This document shows, piece after piece, positions 1 to 9,201 of a stretch of DNA of 64,000 nucleotides. A program made the position numbers and the translations under genes. Source of the DNA: Acinetobacter sp. C26M. GTDB taxonomy: Bacteria > Pseudomonadota > Gammaproteobacteria > Pseudomonadales > Moraxellaceae. Positions within the stretch are counted from its first letter, which is position 1. Each line of letters begins with the position of its first letter. The notes beneath the pieces were generated by a model. It was not told the origin of the DNA. It was given only the letters and a program-made list of their open reading frames with translations, and did not search any database. The stretch covers positions 248,001-312,000 of the forward strand of contig NZ_CP098478.1 of the NCBI RefSeq assembly GCF_023702675.1, given 5' to 3'.

Positions 1-1030
1 GATGGTTTGAAATTTCTTGAGGGCGAAGTACTAATTTGTCTTTGTAGTGTTCAAGATTACCGAAAACGCGCTCGCCACATTGTGCTGATAGGGTGATTGA
101 GCTACCAGAAGCAAACTTCATTTTGCCTGCATCAATCAGTTCAAACGTACAGTCTTGAAGAACTTCTGAATACATGACCAAGTCTTCGAAATTCGAATCT
201 TTAAGTCCTGTTAAAACAGCATTGGCAATTGAACCAATACCTGCCTGTAATGGGCCTAAGTTTTTCGCTAAACGACCTTCTGCGACTTCGTTTTCAAAGA
301 ATTTAATCAGGTGGTTCGCAATGCCTTGAGTTTCAGCATCAGGTGGAGTCACAGTTGATGGTGAATCTGCTGTGTCATTGAATACGATACCCACGATTTT
401 CGCTGGATCGATTGGAATCGCTGTTGAACCAATACGGTCATCCACTTGTGTTAAAGGCAATGGCGTACGGGTAGGGCGATAGGTCGGGATATAAATATCG
501 TGTAGGCCTTCGAAATTTTCGCTGAGCGAAGTATTGATTTCGACAATTACTTTTTCTGCAAAAATAGCAAAGCTGGCTGAATTCCCGACAGAGGTAGTTG
601 GAACGATATGACCATCTTCGGTAATGGCAACTGCTTCGATCACCGCAACATCAGGACGTTTCAGTTGCTGGTTACGCATCTGTTCAACGGTTTCAGACAA
701 ATGTTGATCGATGAACATCACTTCGCCGTTATTAATAGCACGACGTAAGGTGTTGTCGACTTGGAATGGCATGCGACGTGCAAGGACCCCTGCTTCCGTC
801 AATTGTTTGTCTAAGTCATTGCCGAGACTCGCGCCTGTAATTAATGTGATTTTTAACGGATTTTTTTTGGCTTGTTCAACCAATGCTTGTGGTACTGCTT
901 TCGCTTCACCAGCACGGGTAAAACCGCTCATACCAACCGTCATATCATTTTTAATAAACTGAGCTGCCTGCTCTGCACTCATCACTTTGTCATGCAGTGC
1001 TGCAAGACGAATACGACTTAAAGACATCAT
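1..1030 (-). CDS. acetyl-CoA hydrolase / succinyl-CoA:acetate CoA-transferase family protein (partial)
   Basis: Only the N-terminal 343 or so codons lie in the window; the gene runs off the left edge with no stop. Reading the minus strand gives MMSLSRIRLAALHDKVM, then a region with GMSGFTRAGEAKAVP and GPLQAGIGSIANAV, which fit the class I CoA-transferase family that includes acetyl-CoA hydrolases and succinyl-CoA:acetate CoA-transferases. The role would be moving CoA between acetate and succinate in central metabolism; hydrolase and transferase cannot be told apart here. Two adjacent ATGs (1030 and 1027) are possible starts behind a weak GAGAA-like ribosome site. The gene is convergent with nothing inside the window. 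Confidence 0.85.
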   Translation of the reverse strand, partial: MMSLSRIRLAALHDKVMSAEQAAQFIKNDMTVGMSGFTRAGEAKAVPQALVEQAKKNPLKITLITGASLGNDLDKQLTEAGVLARRMPFQVDNTLRRAINNGEVMFIDQHLSETVEQMRNQQLKRPDVAVIEAVAITEDGHIVPTTSVGNSASFAIFAEKVIVEINTSLSENFEGLHDIYIPTYRPTRTPLPLTQVDDRIGSTAIPIDPAKIVGIVFNDTADSPSTVTPPDAETQGIANHLIKFFENEVAEGRLAKNLGPLQAGIGSIANAVLTGLKDSNFEDLVMYSEVLQDCTFELIDAGKMKFASGSSITLSAQCGERVFGNLEHYKDKLVLRPQEISNH

Positions 1031-1242
1031 CCATTCTCAATATTGCTTTTCATTGGATAAGGATTCTATCGCTAAAACATGAAAAGTGGATTGAAATAAG
1101 GCTAAGGTCTAATACAGGTGAGTATGCTTTATTCACTTGCCATGCAATAGGCTATTTTCTGTGTGATATTTGCTTGAATTCGTGCAGAAAAACCAATTGA
1201 GTCCTGGATTGTTGTTCATGCTTGGAGGCTATTCAACCAATA

Positions 1243-1280
1243 AAAGTCTTCAATCTGATGGTATTTTGATTGAAGACTTT
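1243..1280 (-). terminator. terminator of the ompR-envZ operon
   Basis: A perfect 13-bp inverted repeat (AAAGTCTTCAATC at 1243-1255, its complement at 1268-1280) lies about 40 bases past the envZ stop. Read on the minus strand, the stem is followed by a T-rich tract (TTTTATT). Confidence 0.8.
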
Positions 1281-1321
1281 AGTCGAAGAAATAGGGAGTA
1301 TTGGTTGCTTAAGCGCGGTTT

Positions 1322-2776
1322 TTAAAAATGCCCCGTTAAGGTTTGTTTAATTTTATCGATGGTATTATTTTGCGGCTCTTCGTCTGGTACTGAGTTAATC
1401 GGAAGAGAAATCACTACTTCCAGACCGCCTTGTTCACGATTACGAATGTTGATCTGTCCTTGATGAATATCGACAATACGTTTCACGATCGCTAAGCCCA
1501 AACCACTACCTTGAATTGTTCGTGCGGAATTACCGCGAACAAAAGGCTGCATTAATTCTTCCACTTGATCTGGTGGAATACCTTCACCATGATCGGCAAC
1601 TGTAATTAAAATGTGATCATCAACATGGCTGGCAGAGAGTTCAATCGGCTCTGCACCATAACGTTTAGCATTATTCACCAAATTGGCAATCAGTCGCTTT
1701 AATGACAGGCTACGGGCAGGAATAATTGGTAGTTCCTGTGCCTGAAAACGAATATCCAGTGGTTTGAATTGCACCACCACTTCTTGCAATAAAGTATTGA
1801 GGTTGGTGTTTGTTAACTCTTCATCCGAGCCATCACGCATATAGGAAATGAATTGATTTAGAATCGCATCCATATCATCTACATCATAAATCAAGCCTTC
1901 ACGGAAAAACTCGTCAGGCAGCATTTCTGCGGTGAGGCGAATACGTGTCAGTGGTGTACGTAAATCATGGGAAATACCCGCCAACATAATTTGGCGATCA
2001 CGTTCCGTCTGCTCAAGGGTGTATACCATATGGTTAAAGGCTTGGTTCACCTGACGGATTTCGAGTGGACCATGATTGGTATCGAGATAGGGTGCTTTGC
2101 CTGTCTTACTATAATTATTGGCAGCATTTTGTAATCGACGTAGCGGTCGATTCATTTGTCGTACCAAAATCAAAATAATAATCGATGACAGGATTGGAAC
2201 CCCAAACAACCACGTAGCAATCAGCTCGACACTGTAGTTGGTATAGGTTTTGAGTGGCTCTCTAACCCAGTTCCCGTTCATTTCTGGGGTTTGGATCCAG
2301 ATGCGGGGGATCGGTTTAAATTTAAAATAAACTGTAACGTTTTCTACACCGAGCTCTTTCGCTAGTTTAGATTCGATTTGATTGGTAAACAGTTCTGCCA
2401 AGAATTTGTCTTCGACTTTGGGAAACTCTCTCGGATCAGTCACATACTCAATGCCAATACGGTTTTTTAGCCATGTATCGACATCTACTTCGATATCGCG
2501 ATGTAGAATTCGAATATCTGGATTATTGACGAGCTCCAATTCAATCGCGAGATAACGGGCATGTTGTTGTAGTTCGGGAAGATAGAGTGTTCGCCAAAAG
2601 AACCACAAGGACATAAACAGGCTGAAAAAGACCATGAACAAAACCAAGATGGTGGTGCGCATGGCCGCGGAACGGGGTTTAATTTTATCTAAAAACCGTT
2701 CCCATTGGGTGCGTGGCCTTTCGGAATAAGCCGCGAACTCAGTAAATTCTTGTGGATCAATTGGTTCAAGTTTCAA
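1322..2776 (-). CDS. envZ: sensor histidine kinase EnvZ
   Basis: This inner-membrane sensor kinase of 484 residues should phosphorylate the OmpR-type regulator encoded just upstream. Visible parts in order are a cytoplasmic N-terminus, a membrane segment at about 41-63, a periplasmic domain, a second membrane segment at about 185-207, a HAMP-like linker, the H-box AGISHDLRTPLTRIRL with phospho-accepting His270, and an ATPase domain with the N-box LIANLVNNAKRYG and the glycine boxes DHGEGIPP and GSGLGLAIVKRI. The H-box is the EnvZ type. It is longer than the E. coli protein (about 450 residues), with extra N-terminal sequence. The start lies 17 bases after the ompR stop, so the two genes form one operon. 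What it senses cannot be read from the sequence. Confidence 0.93.
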   Translation of the reverse strand: MKLEPIDPQEFTEFAAYSERPRTQWERFLDKIKPRSAAMRTTILVLFMVFFSLFMSLWFFWRTLYLPELQQHARYLAIELELVNNPDIRILHRDIEVDVDTWLKNRIGIEYVTDPREFPKVEDKFLAELFTNQIESKLAKELGVENVTVYFKFKPIPRIWIQTPEMNGNWVREPLKTYTNYSVELIATWLFGVPILSSIIILILVRQMNRPLRRLQNAANNYSKTGKAPYLDTNHGPLEIRQVNQAFNHMVYTLEQTERDRQIMLAGISHDLRTPLTRIRLTAEMLPDEFFREGLIYDVDDMDAILNQFISYMRDGSDEELTNTNLNTLLQEVVVQFKPLDIRFQAQELPIIPARSLSLKRLIANLVNNAKRYGAEPIELSASHVDDHILITVADHGEGIPPDQVEELMQPFVRGNSARTIQGSGLGLAIVKRIVDIHQGQINIRNREQGGLEVVISLPINSVPDEEPQNNTIDKIKQTLTGHF

Positions 2777-2793
2777 CGTTTTATTTCCTAAGC

Positions 2794-3558
2794 TTATTCA
2801 GCGCCATCTGGAACAAAAACGTAGCCTACACCCCATACAGTTTGGATATAACGTGCACGAGCAGGGTTATCTTCAATTAAACGACGTAGACGAGAGACTT
2901 GGACATCAATCGAACGCTCCATTGCACCCCATTCACGACCACGTGCCAAATTCATCAGCTTGTCACGAGTAAGTGGTTCACGTGGATGTTGAACCAATGC
3001 TTTTAGAACTGCAAACTCGCCCGTTGTGAGCGTTACGACTTGACCTTCACGAGTTAAGGTACGAGTCGATAGATCCAAAGACCATGGGCCAAAGCTGACC
3101 ACTTCAACTTGTTGACTTGGTGCACCAGGAACTTCACGTACTTGACGACGTAATACTGCGCGGATACGTGCCAGTAATTCATTCGGGTTAAATGGTTTTG
3201 GTAAATAATCATCTGCGCCTGCCTCAAGACCCGCAATACGGTCAGAGTCACTACCACGTGCAGTCAGCATAATAATAGGGGTATCAATATTTGACTGGCG
3301 TAAGCGACGGCAAATACTCAAGCCATCTTCCACGGGAAGCATAAAATCAAGCACGATAAGAGAGAATAGTTCACGTTGTAGTAAACGATCCATTTGTGTT
3401 GCGTCATGAGCCGTTTTTACCACAAAACCTTTGTCTTCGAGGAAGCGTTGTAAAAGCGTACGCAAGCGCACATCGTCATCGACCACTAAAATGCGTTCGA
3501 CCCGATCTGTCTCATGGTGTACAGTTTCCGTCGATTCAGCAGGTACAACTAAACTCAT
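2794..3558 (-). CDS. ompR: response regulator OmpR
   Basis: This DNA-binding response regulator of 254 residues is the partner of EnvZ. An N-terminal receiver domain has the acidic pair in ILVVDDD, the phospho-acceptor Asp71 in LIVLDFMLP, the conserved Thr/Ala region IIMLTARG and Lys in YLPKPF. A C-terminal winged-helix domain follows (LTTGEFAVLKAL, RSIDVQVSRLRRLIE, IQTVWGVGYVFVP). It carries about 17 extra N-terminal residues relative to the E. coli protein. A strong ribosome site (AAAGGAGC) precedes the ATG at 3558. It is expected to control outer-membrane and envelope genes, with target genes outside this window. Confidence 0.94.
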   Translation of the reverse strand: MSLVVPAESTETVHHETDRVERILVVDDDVRLRTLLQRFLEDKGFVVKTAHDATQMDRLLQRELFSLIVLDFMLPVEDGLSICRRLRQSNIDTPIIMLTARGSDSDRIAGLEAGADDYLPKPFNPNELLARIRAVLRRQVREVPGAPSQQVEVVSFGPWSLDLSTRTLTREGQVVTLTTGEFAVLKALVQHPREPLTRDKLMNLARGREWGAMERSIDVQVSRLRRLIEDNPARARYIQTVWGVGYVFVPDGAE

Positions 3559-3876
3559 GATGTGCTCCTTTATCGTTTATTGTCATCGTCTTTATACAAT
3601 GCAAAGAAGTATACGATTCATTGCACAGTTTTGGCTATGTTATAAAGCAACAAATATTGCCAATAAAATCAAGAGATAGATACCAAATATATACAGGCAA
3701 AATTATGACAATCAATCTATTTTTCAATATTTAGGCGAAAAAATCTTGGTATTTTATAAACATTCTATGATTTGCATAATCTACTGGCACAATATTCAAA
3801 AAAACAATGGTGGATTTTATAGCCATGGACTTTATAATCAGTGCTTTTAGACTTAACCCTTGTGGAATCAATCACG
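3559..3876. other. divergent intergenic region between ompR and tex
   Basis: This 318-base AT-rich gap holds the promoters of ompR (leftward) and tex (rightward). A good -10 for tex is TATAAT at 3833-3838; I do not see a convincing -35 for it. No coding sequence or RNA gene is recognisable. Confidence 0.6.
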
Positions 3877-6231
3877 ATGACTGACTTAGTTCAGCAGTTG
3901 GCAAATGAACTTGCCGTACGTCCAAACCAAGTAGAAGCTGCTATTCGTTTAATTGATGAAGGTGCTAGCGTTCCTTTTATTGCACGTTACCGTAAAGAAG
4001 TCACGCAAGGCTTAGACGATACGCAATTACGTCAACTCGATACACGTTTAACTTACTTACGTGATTTATTTGAGCGTCGTGAGAAGGTGATCCAATCTTT
4101 ACAAGAACAAGATAAATTAAGCGATGATTTATTAGCGCGCGTCAATGCAGCAGAAACTAAGAATGCATTAGAAGAAATTTACGCACCGTATCGTCCAAAA
4201 CGGACCAGTAAATCATTTAAAGCAAAAGAAGCAGGCCTTGGCGCTATTGCTGAAAAAATTATTGCAGAACAGGTTGATCCAACTGAAGCATTGGCTGGTT
4301 TTAGTCATGAAGACTACCCAGATGTAGAAAGCCAGCTTGATGCTATTCAGCACATCTTGATTGATGACTGGGCACAAAATATTGCATTAACCACTGAATT
4401 AAAACAAACTTTTGCTAAAACTGCAGTGTTAAAAAGTGCGGTTGCTTCTGAAGAGAAGAAAGAAGTTGGTAAAAAATTCCGTGATTATTTCGAGTTTTCT
4501 GAAAACTTTAATAAAGTTCCTTCACATCGTTTATTGGCGATGCTACGTGGTCGTCAAGAAAATGTATTGGGTTTGAAAGTTGATGGTGAAGATGATGCGC
4601 CATTGGCTCGTATTGAGACTGAATACAATCTTGAACAAGTTCAGCCGCAAACGCGTCAAGATTATTTAAAGCAAACGGCTAAACTGTTTTGGTTGGGCAA
4701 GATTCGTCCACAAATCGAACATTCATTATTAACCGATAAACGTTTGGCTGCTGAAGCTGAAGCAATGGATGTATTTGCTGAAAACCTGCGTCATTTATTA
4801 CTTTCTGCACCTGCTGGTGGTCGTACGACTTTGGGTGTTGACCCTGGTATCCGTACAGGTGTGAAGCTTGCAGTGGTCAGTAATGCAGGTGATGTACTTG
4901 CGCATAGCACCATTTATCCATTTGCACCGAAAGAAGATAAAGAGGGTTCTATTACGGAACTTGCTCGTTTATGTCGAGAGTTCCACGTGGAACTTATTGC
5001 GATTGGTAATGGTACTGCAAGCCGTGAAACGGAAGCAGTTGTTGCGGAAATGATGGCTGCCAATACTGATCTGCAACTGACACGTATCACTGTAAGTGAA
5101 GCGGGCGCTTCTGTTTACTCTGCAAGTGAATTGGCTTCACAAGAGTTACCTGAGCTAGATGTTTCAATTCGTGGTGCGGTTTCAATTGCACGCCGTTTAC
5201 AAGATCCGTTGGCTGAGTTGGTAAAAATTGACCCTAAATCGATTGGTGTAGGTCAATATCAACATGATGTGAATCAAACTGGTTTGGCAAAAACATTAGA
5301 TGCCGTGGTTGAAGACTGTGTGAATGCTGTGGGTGTGGATGTGAATACCGCTTCTCCAGCGATTCTGGCTTATATTGCTGGTCTAAATAAAGCAATTGCA
5401 CAACAAATCGTTGAATACCGTAAAGAAAATGGTCGTTTTGATAACCGTCAAGCTTTGAAAAAAGTGCCACGTTTGGGCGAACGTACCTTTGAACAATCTG
5501 CTGGTTTCTTACGTGTTCAAGATGGTTCAGAGCCATTGGATGCGTCGGCAGTTCACCCTGAAAGTTATGGGTTGGTGGAAAGAATTGTTGCTGCAAAAGC
5601 AACCACGGTAAAAGACATTATCGGCAATACCGAAATTATTCGCCAAGTCAAAGCGGATGAGTTTGTAGATGACAAATTTGGTCTACCAACCATTCAAGAC
5701 GTTTTGGCGGAATTGGAAAAACCAGGTCGTGATCCACGTCCTGAGTTCCGTACTGCAAAATTCCGTGAAGATATTACTGAAGTTGCGCAATTGACTGAAG
5801 GTATGCAACTTGAAGGCGTTGTCACTAACGTAACCAATTTTGGTGCCTTCGTGGATGTTGGTGTACACCAAGATGGTTTAGTGCATATTTCTGAACTTGC
5901 CAATGAATTTGTTTCTGATCCACATAAAGTGGTGAAACCAGGTCAAATTGTGCAAGTACGTGTGATGCAAGTGGACGTGGAACGTAATCGCGTGAACTTG
6001 AGTATGCGCGCTGAAGGTTCTGCACCAGCGAAAGCCCCACGTCAGCAACGTCCACAACAAGATCGTACTGAACGTTCAGATCGTAAACCACAAGGCCAAC
6101 GTCCACCGCGTAAAGAGGGCGACTTTAAGCGTCCGCAAAATAACAAGCCAAAAACTGAAAAACCACAAGAGCAAAAAATTGGTGGTTTAGGTGCTTTGTT
6201 ATTGCAAGCTGGAATTAAAGGCTCTAAGTAA
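3877..6231 (+). CDS. tex: Tex family RNA-binding transcription accessory protein
   Basis: This cytoplasmic nucleic-acid-binding protein is implicated in transcription and RNA metabolism in other bacteria. An N-terminal helical Tex domain (FIARYRKEVTQGLDD) is followed by a YqgF-like RNase H fold (GVDPGIRTGVKLAVV), helix-hairpin-helix repeats (VGVDVNTASPAILAYIAGL) and an S1 domain (GVVTNVTNFGAFVDVG). The tail is rich in Arg, Pro and Gln (about residues 720-760). I start it at ATG 3877 (784 residues): the reading frame also opens at GTG 3841, but that codon lies only 3 bases after the TATAAT at 3833-3838, so a transcript from that promoter would begin at or after it. It is monocistronic and ends in a hairpin terminator. 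Confidence 0.93.
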   Translation: MTDLVQQLANELAVRPNQVEAAIRLIDEGASVPFIARYRKEVTQGLDDTQLRQLDTRLTYLRDLFERREKVIQSLQEQDKLSDDLLARVNAAETKNALEEIYAPYRPKRTSKSFKAKEAGLGAIAEKIIAEQVDPTEALAGFSHEDYPDVESQLDAIQHILIDDWAQNIALTTELKQTFAKTAVLKSAVASEEKKEVGKKFRDYFEFSENFNKVPSHRLLAMLRGRQENVLGLKVDGEDDAPLARIETEYNLEQVQPQTRQDYLKQTAKLFWLGKIRPQIEHSLLTDKRLAAEAEAMDVFAENLRHLLLSAPAGGRTTLGVDPGIRTGVKLAVVSNAGDVLAHSTIYPFAPKEDKEGSITELARLCREFHVELIAIGNGTASRETEAVVAEMMAANTDLQLTRITVSEAGASVYSASELASQELPELDVSIRGAVSIARRLQDPLAELVKIDPKSIGVGQYQHDVNQTGLAKTLDAVVEDCVNAVGVDVNTASPAILAYIAGLNKAIAQQIVEYRKENGRFDNRQALKKVPRLGERTFEQSAGFLRVQDGSEPLDASAVHPESYGLVERIVAAKATTVKDIIGNTEIIRQVKADEFVDDKFGLPTIQDVLAELEKPGRDPRPEFRTAKFREDITEVAQLTEGMQLEGVVTNVTNFGAFVDVGVHQDGLVHISELANEFVSDPHKVVKPGQIVQVRVMQVDVERNRVNLSMRAEGSAPAKAPRQQRPQQDRTERSDRKPQGQRPPRKEGDFKRPQNNKPKTEKPQEQKIGGLGALLLQAGIKGSK

Positions 6232-6242
6232 TTGATCCAATA

Positions 6243-6270
6243 AATAAAAGCCTCTTCGGAGGCTTTTATT
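6243..6270. terminator. bidirectional terminator between tex and the DUF2167 operon
   Basis: The hairpin AAAAGCCTC-TTCG-GAGGCTTTT has a stable tetraloop and T-runs on both strands, so it can end tex and the convergent leftward gene. Confidence 0.85.
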
Positions 6271-6319
6271 TTGAGCGTATTATTTTGTTATATAAAAAAC
6301 GATCCTTTTTGATAGCTTT

Positions 6320-7063
6320 TTATTTGTTCTCTATTTCGTATTTTATGGACTGAAGTTGTTGTTCTCGTAATTCAAGTTGAATAACACGCTTTTCACTAGA
6401 TGCTGTTTTTAATGTTTGAATATCGAGAAGAATTTCATCAAGTAGCTGTTGATAATGTTTCTGATCAAGTATTTGAGAGGCGAATAGAATCCCTTCGGTT
6501 TTGATTTGATAGTTTAGACTAATTTTTCTTAATAGATTTACCGCAAAAGGAGGGCATAACAGCACATCTAATAAAAGTTGGATCGTTTTGAGCCAAGACA
6601 ACTGTAAGATTTTTCTTTTTATCATTACAAAAAAAATTGAAAATAGATTTAAGCCATAGATCATCATAAGCGTAATCGAAATTGCTAAATAACCTGCTTT
6701 ATATATCAGTAAAAGTGGCAGAATTCCGAGAGTAAGTAAGAAAATTATAAGATTAATAATCTGTAGCGGTTTCAAGGTTAAACTAATTTTTCTGATATGT
6801 TCAATCTCGTTTTGATCAATTGCTGAATGAATATTTTTGAACCTCCATGCACATTTATAGAGAAGTTGGTGTGGCAAAAGCAAGTTCGGAATAACTAAAT
6901 ATTGACGAGAGAAATTGAATTTTCGTGAAATTAATTGAGATTTAAAAGAAGCATTTAAACCTTTTTGAATGTTGAACTCATTATAAAAATAGAGATGAGT
7001 CGAGTCATAAATATAGAACCCGACTATTCCTATTACAATCAGTATTTCTAAAGGCAAATGCAT
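6320..7063 (-). CDS. membrane protein of unknown function, partner of the DUF2167 gene
   Basis: I do not recognise this 247-residue protein. It has a hydrophobic N-terminal segment (about 3-19) and two further membrane segments at about 102-125 and 128-150, separated by a basic loop, with a charged C-terminal half that may be helical (LLDEILLDIQTL, LELREQQLQSIK). It is rich in Leu, Ile and Lys and its codons are more AT-rich than those of its neighbours. The ATG directly follows the TAA of the upstream DUF2167 gene with no spacer, so it is almost certainly translated by coupling with it, which suggests a shared job in the envelope. No catalytic motif is visible. Confidence 0.7.
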   Translation of the reverse strand: MHLPLEILIVIGIVGFYIYDSTHLYFYNEFNIQKGLNASFKSQLISRKFNFSRQYLVIPNLLLPHQLLYKCAWRFKNIHSAIDQNEIEHIRKISLTLKPLQIINLIIFLLTLGILPLLLIYKAGYLAISITLMMIYGLNLFSIFFVMIKRKILQLSWLKTIQLLLDVLLCPPFAVNLLRKISLNYQIKTEGILFASQILDQKHYQQLLDEILLDIQTLKTASSEKRVIQLELREQQLQSIKYEIENK

Positions 7064-7987
7064 TTATGATTTGTTTTTATTAAATAGAGAGCGTAACCAT
7101 CCAGCTACTGCAATTGCACCCACTGCAATAAATTTCCATGCAGCTGCAAAGAAGGCCACAATAGCAGCCCAAAAGCCTTTTTTTGTTGCTACAACTGCAG
7201 CACCACCTGCAATCAATGCGGCTAGACCGTATTCAGCGACTTTATCACCTTCACGATATTCTGCGTATTTTTCGCCAAAGTTGTAGTCAAAGCCCTTTAA
7301 ACTAGTTTTAAAGGCATTAATGTTCTGAGTTAAATTTTCTTCATCAGAAACCAAGGTTGCACTTGTCACACCCGTGCGACCTAGGATACGAATGGTGTAA
7401 TTAATCGCTTCGTTATTATCTTGATCACGAATTTTGAGTGCCCATTCTAAACGTTTGGTTTGATTGTCATAATGCGGTGGTACGGCCCAGCCAACGGTAT
7501 ACAGTTTGGGATAGCCTAAACGCGCGCGTTCTTCATTAGAAGGTTCATCAGACTCCTTGAGTTGTTTTAATAAGGCATCGGCATCGATTTTCTCATCATC
7601 CTTAACATAACCTGATGGATCAAAATCAAATGTGGCCCACCATGAATCATCAGGTGCAACTAAAATGTTTGTACTACCTGTGGTTAAATTACCCGTTAAC
7701 TCAAGAAATTGATCTGCATTCTTTGGATCTAGAAAACCTTCATCTTTGAGTGTATTTAAAGTTGCAACATTGGCAACGTTTTCTTTTTTCGGTCCTAAGT
7801 GCCAATCTAATTTGGCCATTGGATTTTCTGCAGTATTTTGAGTTGTGGCGTTATTTACTGCAGTTTCTTCTGTAGATGCCGATGCGTGTACATAACTTGG
7901 AATTGTTGTTGTCCCTAATACTGAAAGACTCAAGGCGATGGCATAACTTAAAGGGATTAGTTTTTTAGGGTGTAGGGGATTTAACAT
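7064..7987 (-). CDS. DUF2167 membrane-anchored protein
   Basis: This 307-residue protein belongs to the uncharacterised DUF2167 family. It begins with a signal peptide (about residues 1-36, cleavage likely after SYVHA), has a long periplasmic part (WHLGPKKENVANVATL, DDSWWATFDFDPSGYVKDDE, YTVGWAVPPHYD) and ends in a glycine- and alanine-rich membrane region (YGLAALIAGGAAVVATKKG, then a Trp- and Phe-rich hydrophobic stretch) typical of the family. No biochemical role is established that I know of. A ribosome site (GAGAAG) precedes ATG 7987, and the next gene starts right at its stop. Confidence 0.85.
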   Translation of the reverse strand: MLNPLHPKKLIPLSYAIALSLSVLGTTTIPSYVHASASTEETAVNNATTQNTAENPMAKLDWHLGPKKENVANVATLNTLKDEGFLDPKNADQFLELTGNLTTGSTNILVAPDDSWWATFDFDPSGYVKDDEKIDADALLKQLKESDEPSNEERARLGYPKLYTVGWAVPPHYDNQTKRLEWALKIRDQDNNEAINYTIRILGRTGVTSATLVSDEENLTQNINAFKTSLKGFDYNFGEKYAEYREGDKVAEYGLAALIAGGAAVVATKKGFWAAIVAFFAAAWKFIAVGAIAVAGWLRSLFNKNKS

Positions 7988-8301
7988 ATGCTTCTCTCAA
8001 TTTTTTAGCTTTTGGTTTTATTACAATTTATTGCATAAATTATGTGCGGATTTTAAGATATTTTAAGTAAGAATTAAATCTATTTAATAGATTCTCTTTT
8101 TTAAGTTTTATTGAATTTGAATTATATAAAATAGATTTCTTTTTTAATTCATCGAATTGAATTAGAAAATAGAGATTTATCAATCAGTTTTGTTTCTCTA
8201 CTTAGATCTATCTTTATTTTGAACAAACAGCAATTTTGTTCTATAAATCTATCTAAATCGCGTTAACCTGACACAATGCAAACAATTCAAAGGAGGTCTT
8301 G
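7988..8301. other. AT-rich intergenic region upstream of DUF2167 and araC-type genes
   Basis: This 314-base divergent gap has no gene. It holds repeated ATCTAT/ATAGAT tracts, a perfect 17-bp palindrome AATCTATTTAATAGATT at 8077-8093, the palindrome TAGATCTA at 8203-8210, and a hairpin GAACAAA-N7-TTTGTTC at 8221-8241 that overlaps the 13-bp repeat described separately. Confidence 0.6.
8225..8237 (+). promoter_or_regulatory. 13-bp repeat upstream of the AraC-type gene (candidate regulator site 1)
   Basis: AAACAGCAATTTT ends 64 bases before ATG 8302. The same 13 bases recur at 9133-9145 in front of azlC. The matching distance to both starts points to a binding site for the AraC-type regulator. 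Confidence 0.5.
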
Positions 8302-9132
8302 ATGTCGCGAAGACCTCGTGAACAAGTCGATTACTTACATCTAGAAGAACTAGGTGGTCTGGAAATGCTGAAAGCAAGTTACTATCAGCAGGAATTCTCA
8401 CGACATGTTCATGAAGGATTTTGTATTGGTGTAATTGAGGAAGGAGCACAGCGGTTCTATCGTACAGGTGGTAATCATGTTGCACCACAGGGCGATATTA
8501 TTCTGGTCAATGCCGATGAAGTGCACACGGGTTCTTCGGCAGTAGAGACAGGATGGCGTTATCGAGCCATCTATCCAACGCCTGAAGTGTTTTATGAACT
8601 GACACGAGACCTCACAACCATACATGGCACAGCACCGTGGTTTAGAGAAGCGGTACTGCATGATGAAGGCCTAGCCCAACAATTTCGTCTCTTATTCGAT
8701 TTATTAGAGCAGCCCAATAATACTTTACTGAAACAAACTCTATTTTTATCAACAATTGCTTGGCTCGTGTCCAAATACAGTCAAGTCAGGCCACAGGCAA
8801 CGGATTTAAGCAGTGCCAAACAGCGAATCCTCAATATCAAAGATTTTATGGCAAGTATGCCCGAGCAAGAGTTTTCCTTAGCAGAACTTGCTGACATGGC
8901 CAATCTCAGCCAATGGCATTTCTTACGTCAATTTAAAAAGCATGTCGGTTTGTCACCACATGCTTGGTTGGTACAGGCTCGGTTGCAAAAATCACAAAAA
9001 TTGTTAAGGCAAGGGCTAAATTTATCTGAGGTTTCACATCAGTGTGGTTTTTCGGATCAGAGTCATTTTAGTCGTCATTTTCGCCAAACTTTTGGGATTA
9101 CGCCGGGCGGCTATATCGCCTATCTAAAATAA
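8302..9132 (+). CDS. AraC family transcriptional regulator
   Basis: This 276-residue regulator has an N-terminal cupin-like ligand-binding half (HVHEGFCIGVIEEGAQRFY, GDIILVNADEVHTG) and a C-terminal pair of AraC helix-turn-helix motifs (FSLAELADMANLSQWHFLR; LSEVSHQCGFSDQSHFSR followed by HFRQTFGITPGGY). The start is ATG 8302, 5 bases after a perfect AGGAGG; the TTG just before it is in frame but less likely. It lies upstream of azlCD in the same direction. Regulators of this type often sit beside AzlC or LysE exporters, so it probably controls azlCD in response to an amino acid. The ligand is unknown. Confidence 0.88.
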   Translation: MSRRPREQVDYLHLEELGGLEMLKASYYQQEFSRHVHEGFCIGVIEEGAQRFYRTGGNHVAPQGDIILVNADEVHTGSSAVETGWRYRAIYPTPEVFYELTRDLTTIHGTAPWFREAVLHDEGLAQQFRLLFDLLEQPNNTLLKQTLFLSTIAWLVSKYSQVRPQATDLSSAKQRILNIKDFMASMPEQEFSLAELADMANLSQWHFLRQFKKHVGLSPHAWLVQARLQKSQKLLRQGLNLSEVSHQCGFSDQSHFSRHFRQTFGITPGGYIAYLK

Positions 9133-9145
9133 AAACAGCAATTTT
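9133..9145 (+). promoter_or_regulatory. 13-bp repeat upstream of azlC (candidate regulator site 2)
   Basis: An exact second copy of AAACAGCAATTTT, directly after the stop codon of the AraC-type gene and 56 to 65 bases before the two possible azlC starts. Confidence 0.5.
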
Positions 9146-9201
9146 ATACAATTCTCTCTTATCAAATTTTGGCATAGTCATAAGGTCTTTTATGAGCAAT
9201 T

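Noticed and set aside
711..1200. Two short plus-strand reading frames over the start of the acetyl-CoA hydrolase gene and its upstream gap
   Set aside because: They are antisense to or just beside a gene on the minus strand, with no ribosome site and no protein-like composition.
3841..3876. GTG 3841 as the start of tex
   Set aside because: It lies three bases after the only good -10 and is not in the family's N-terminus; ATG 3877 is better.
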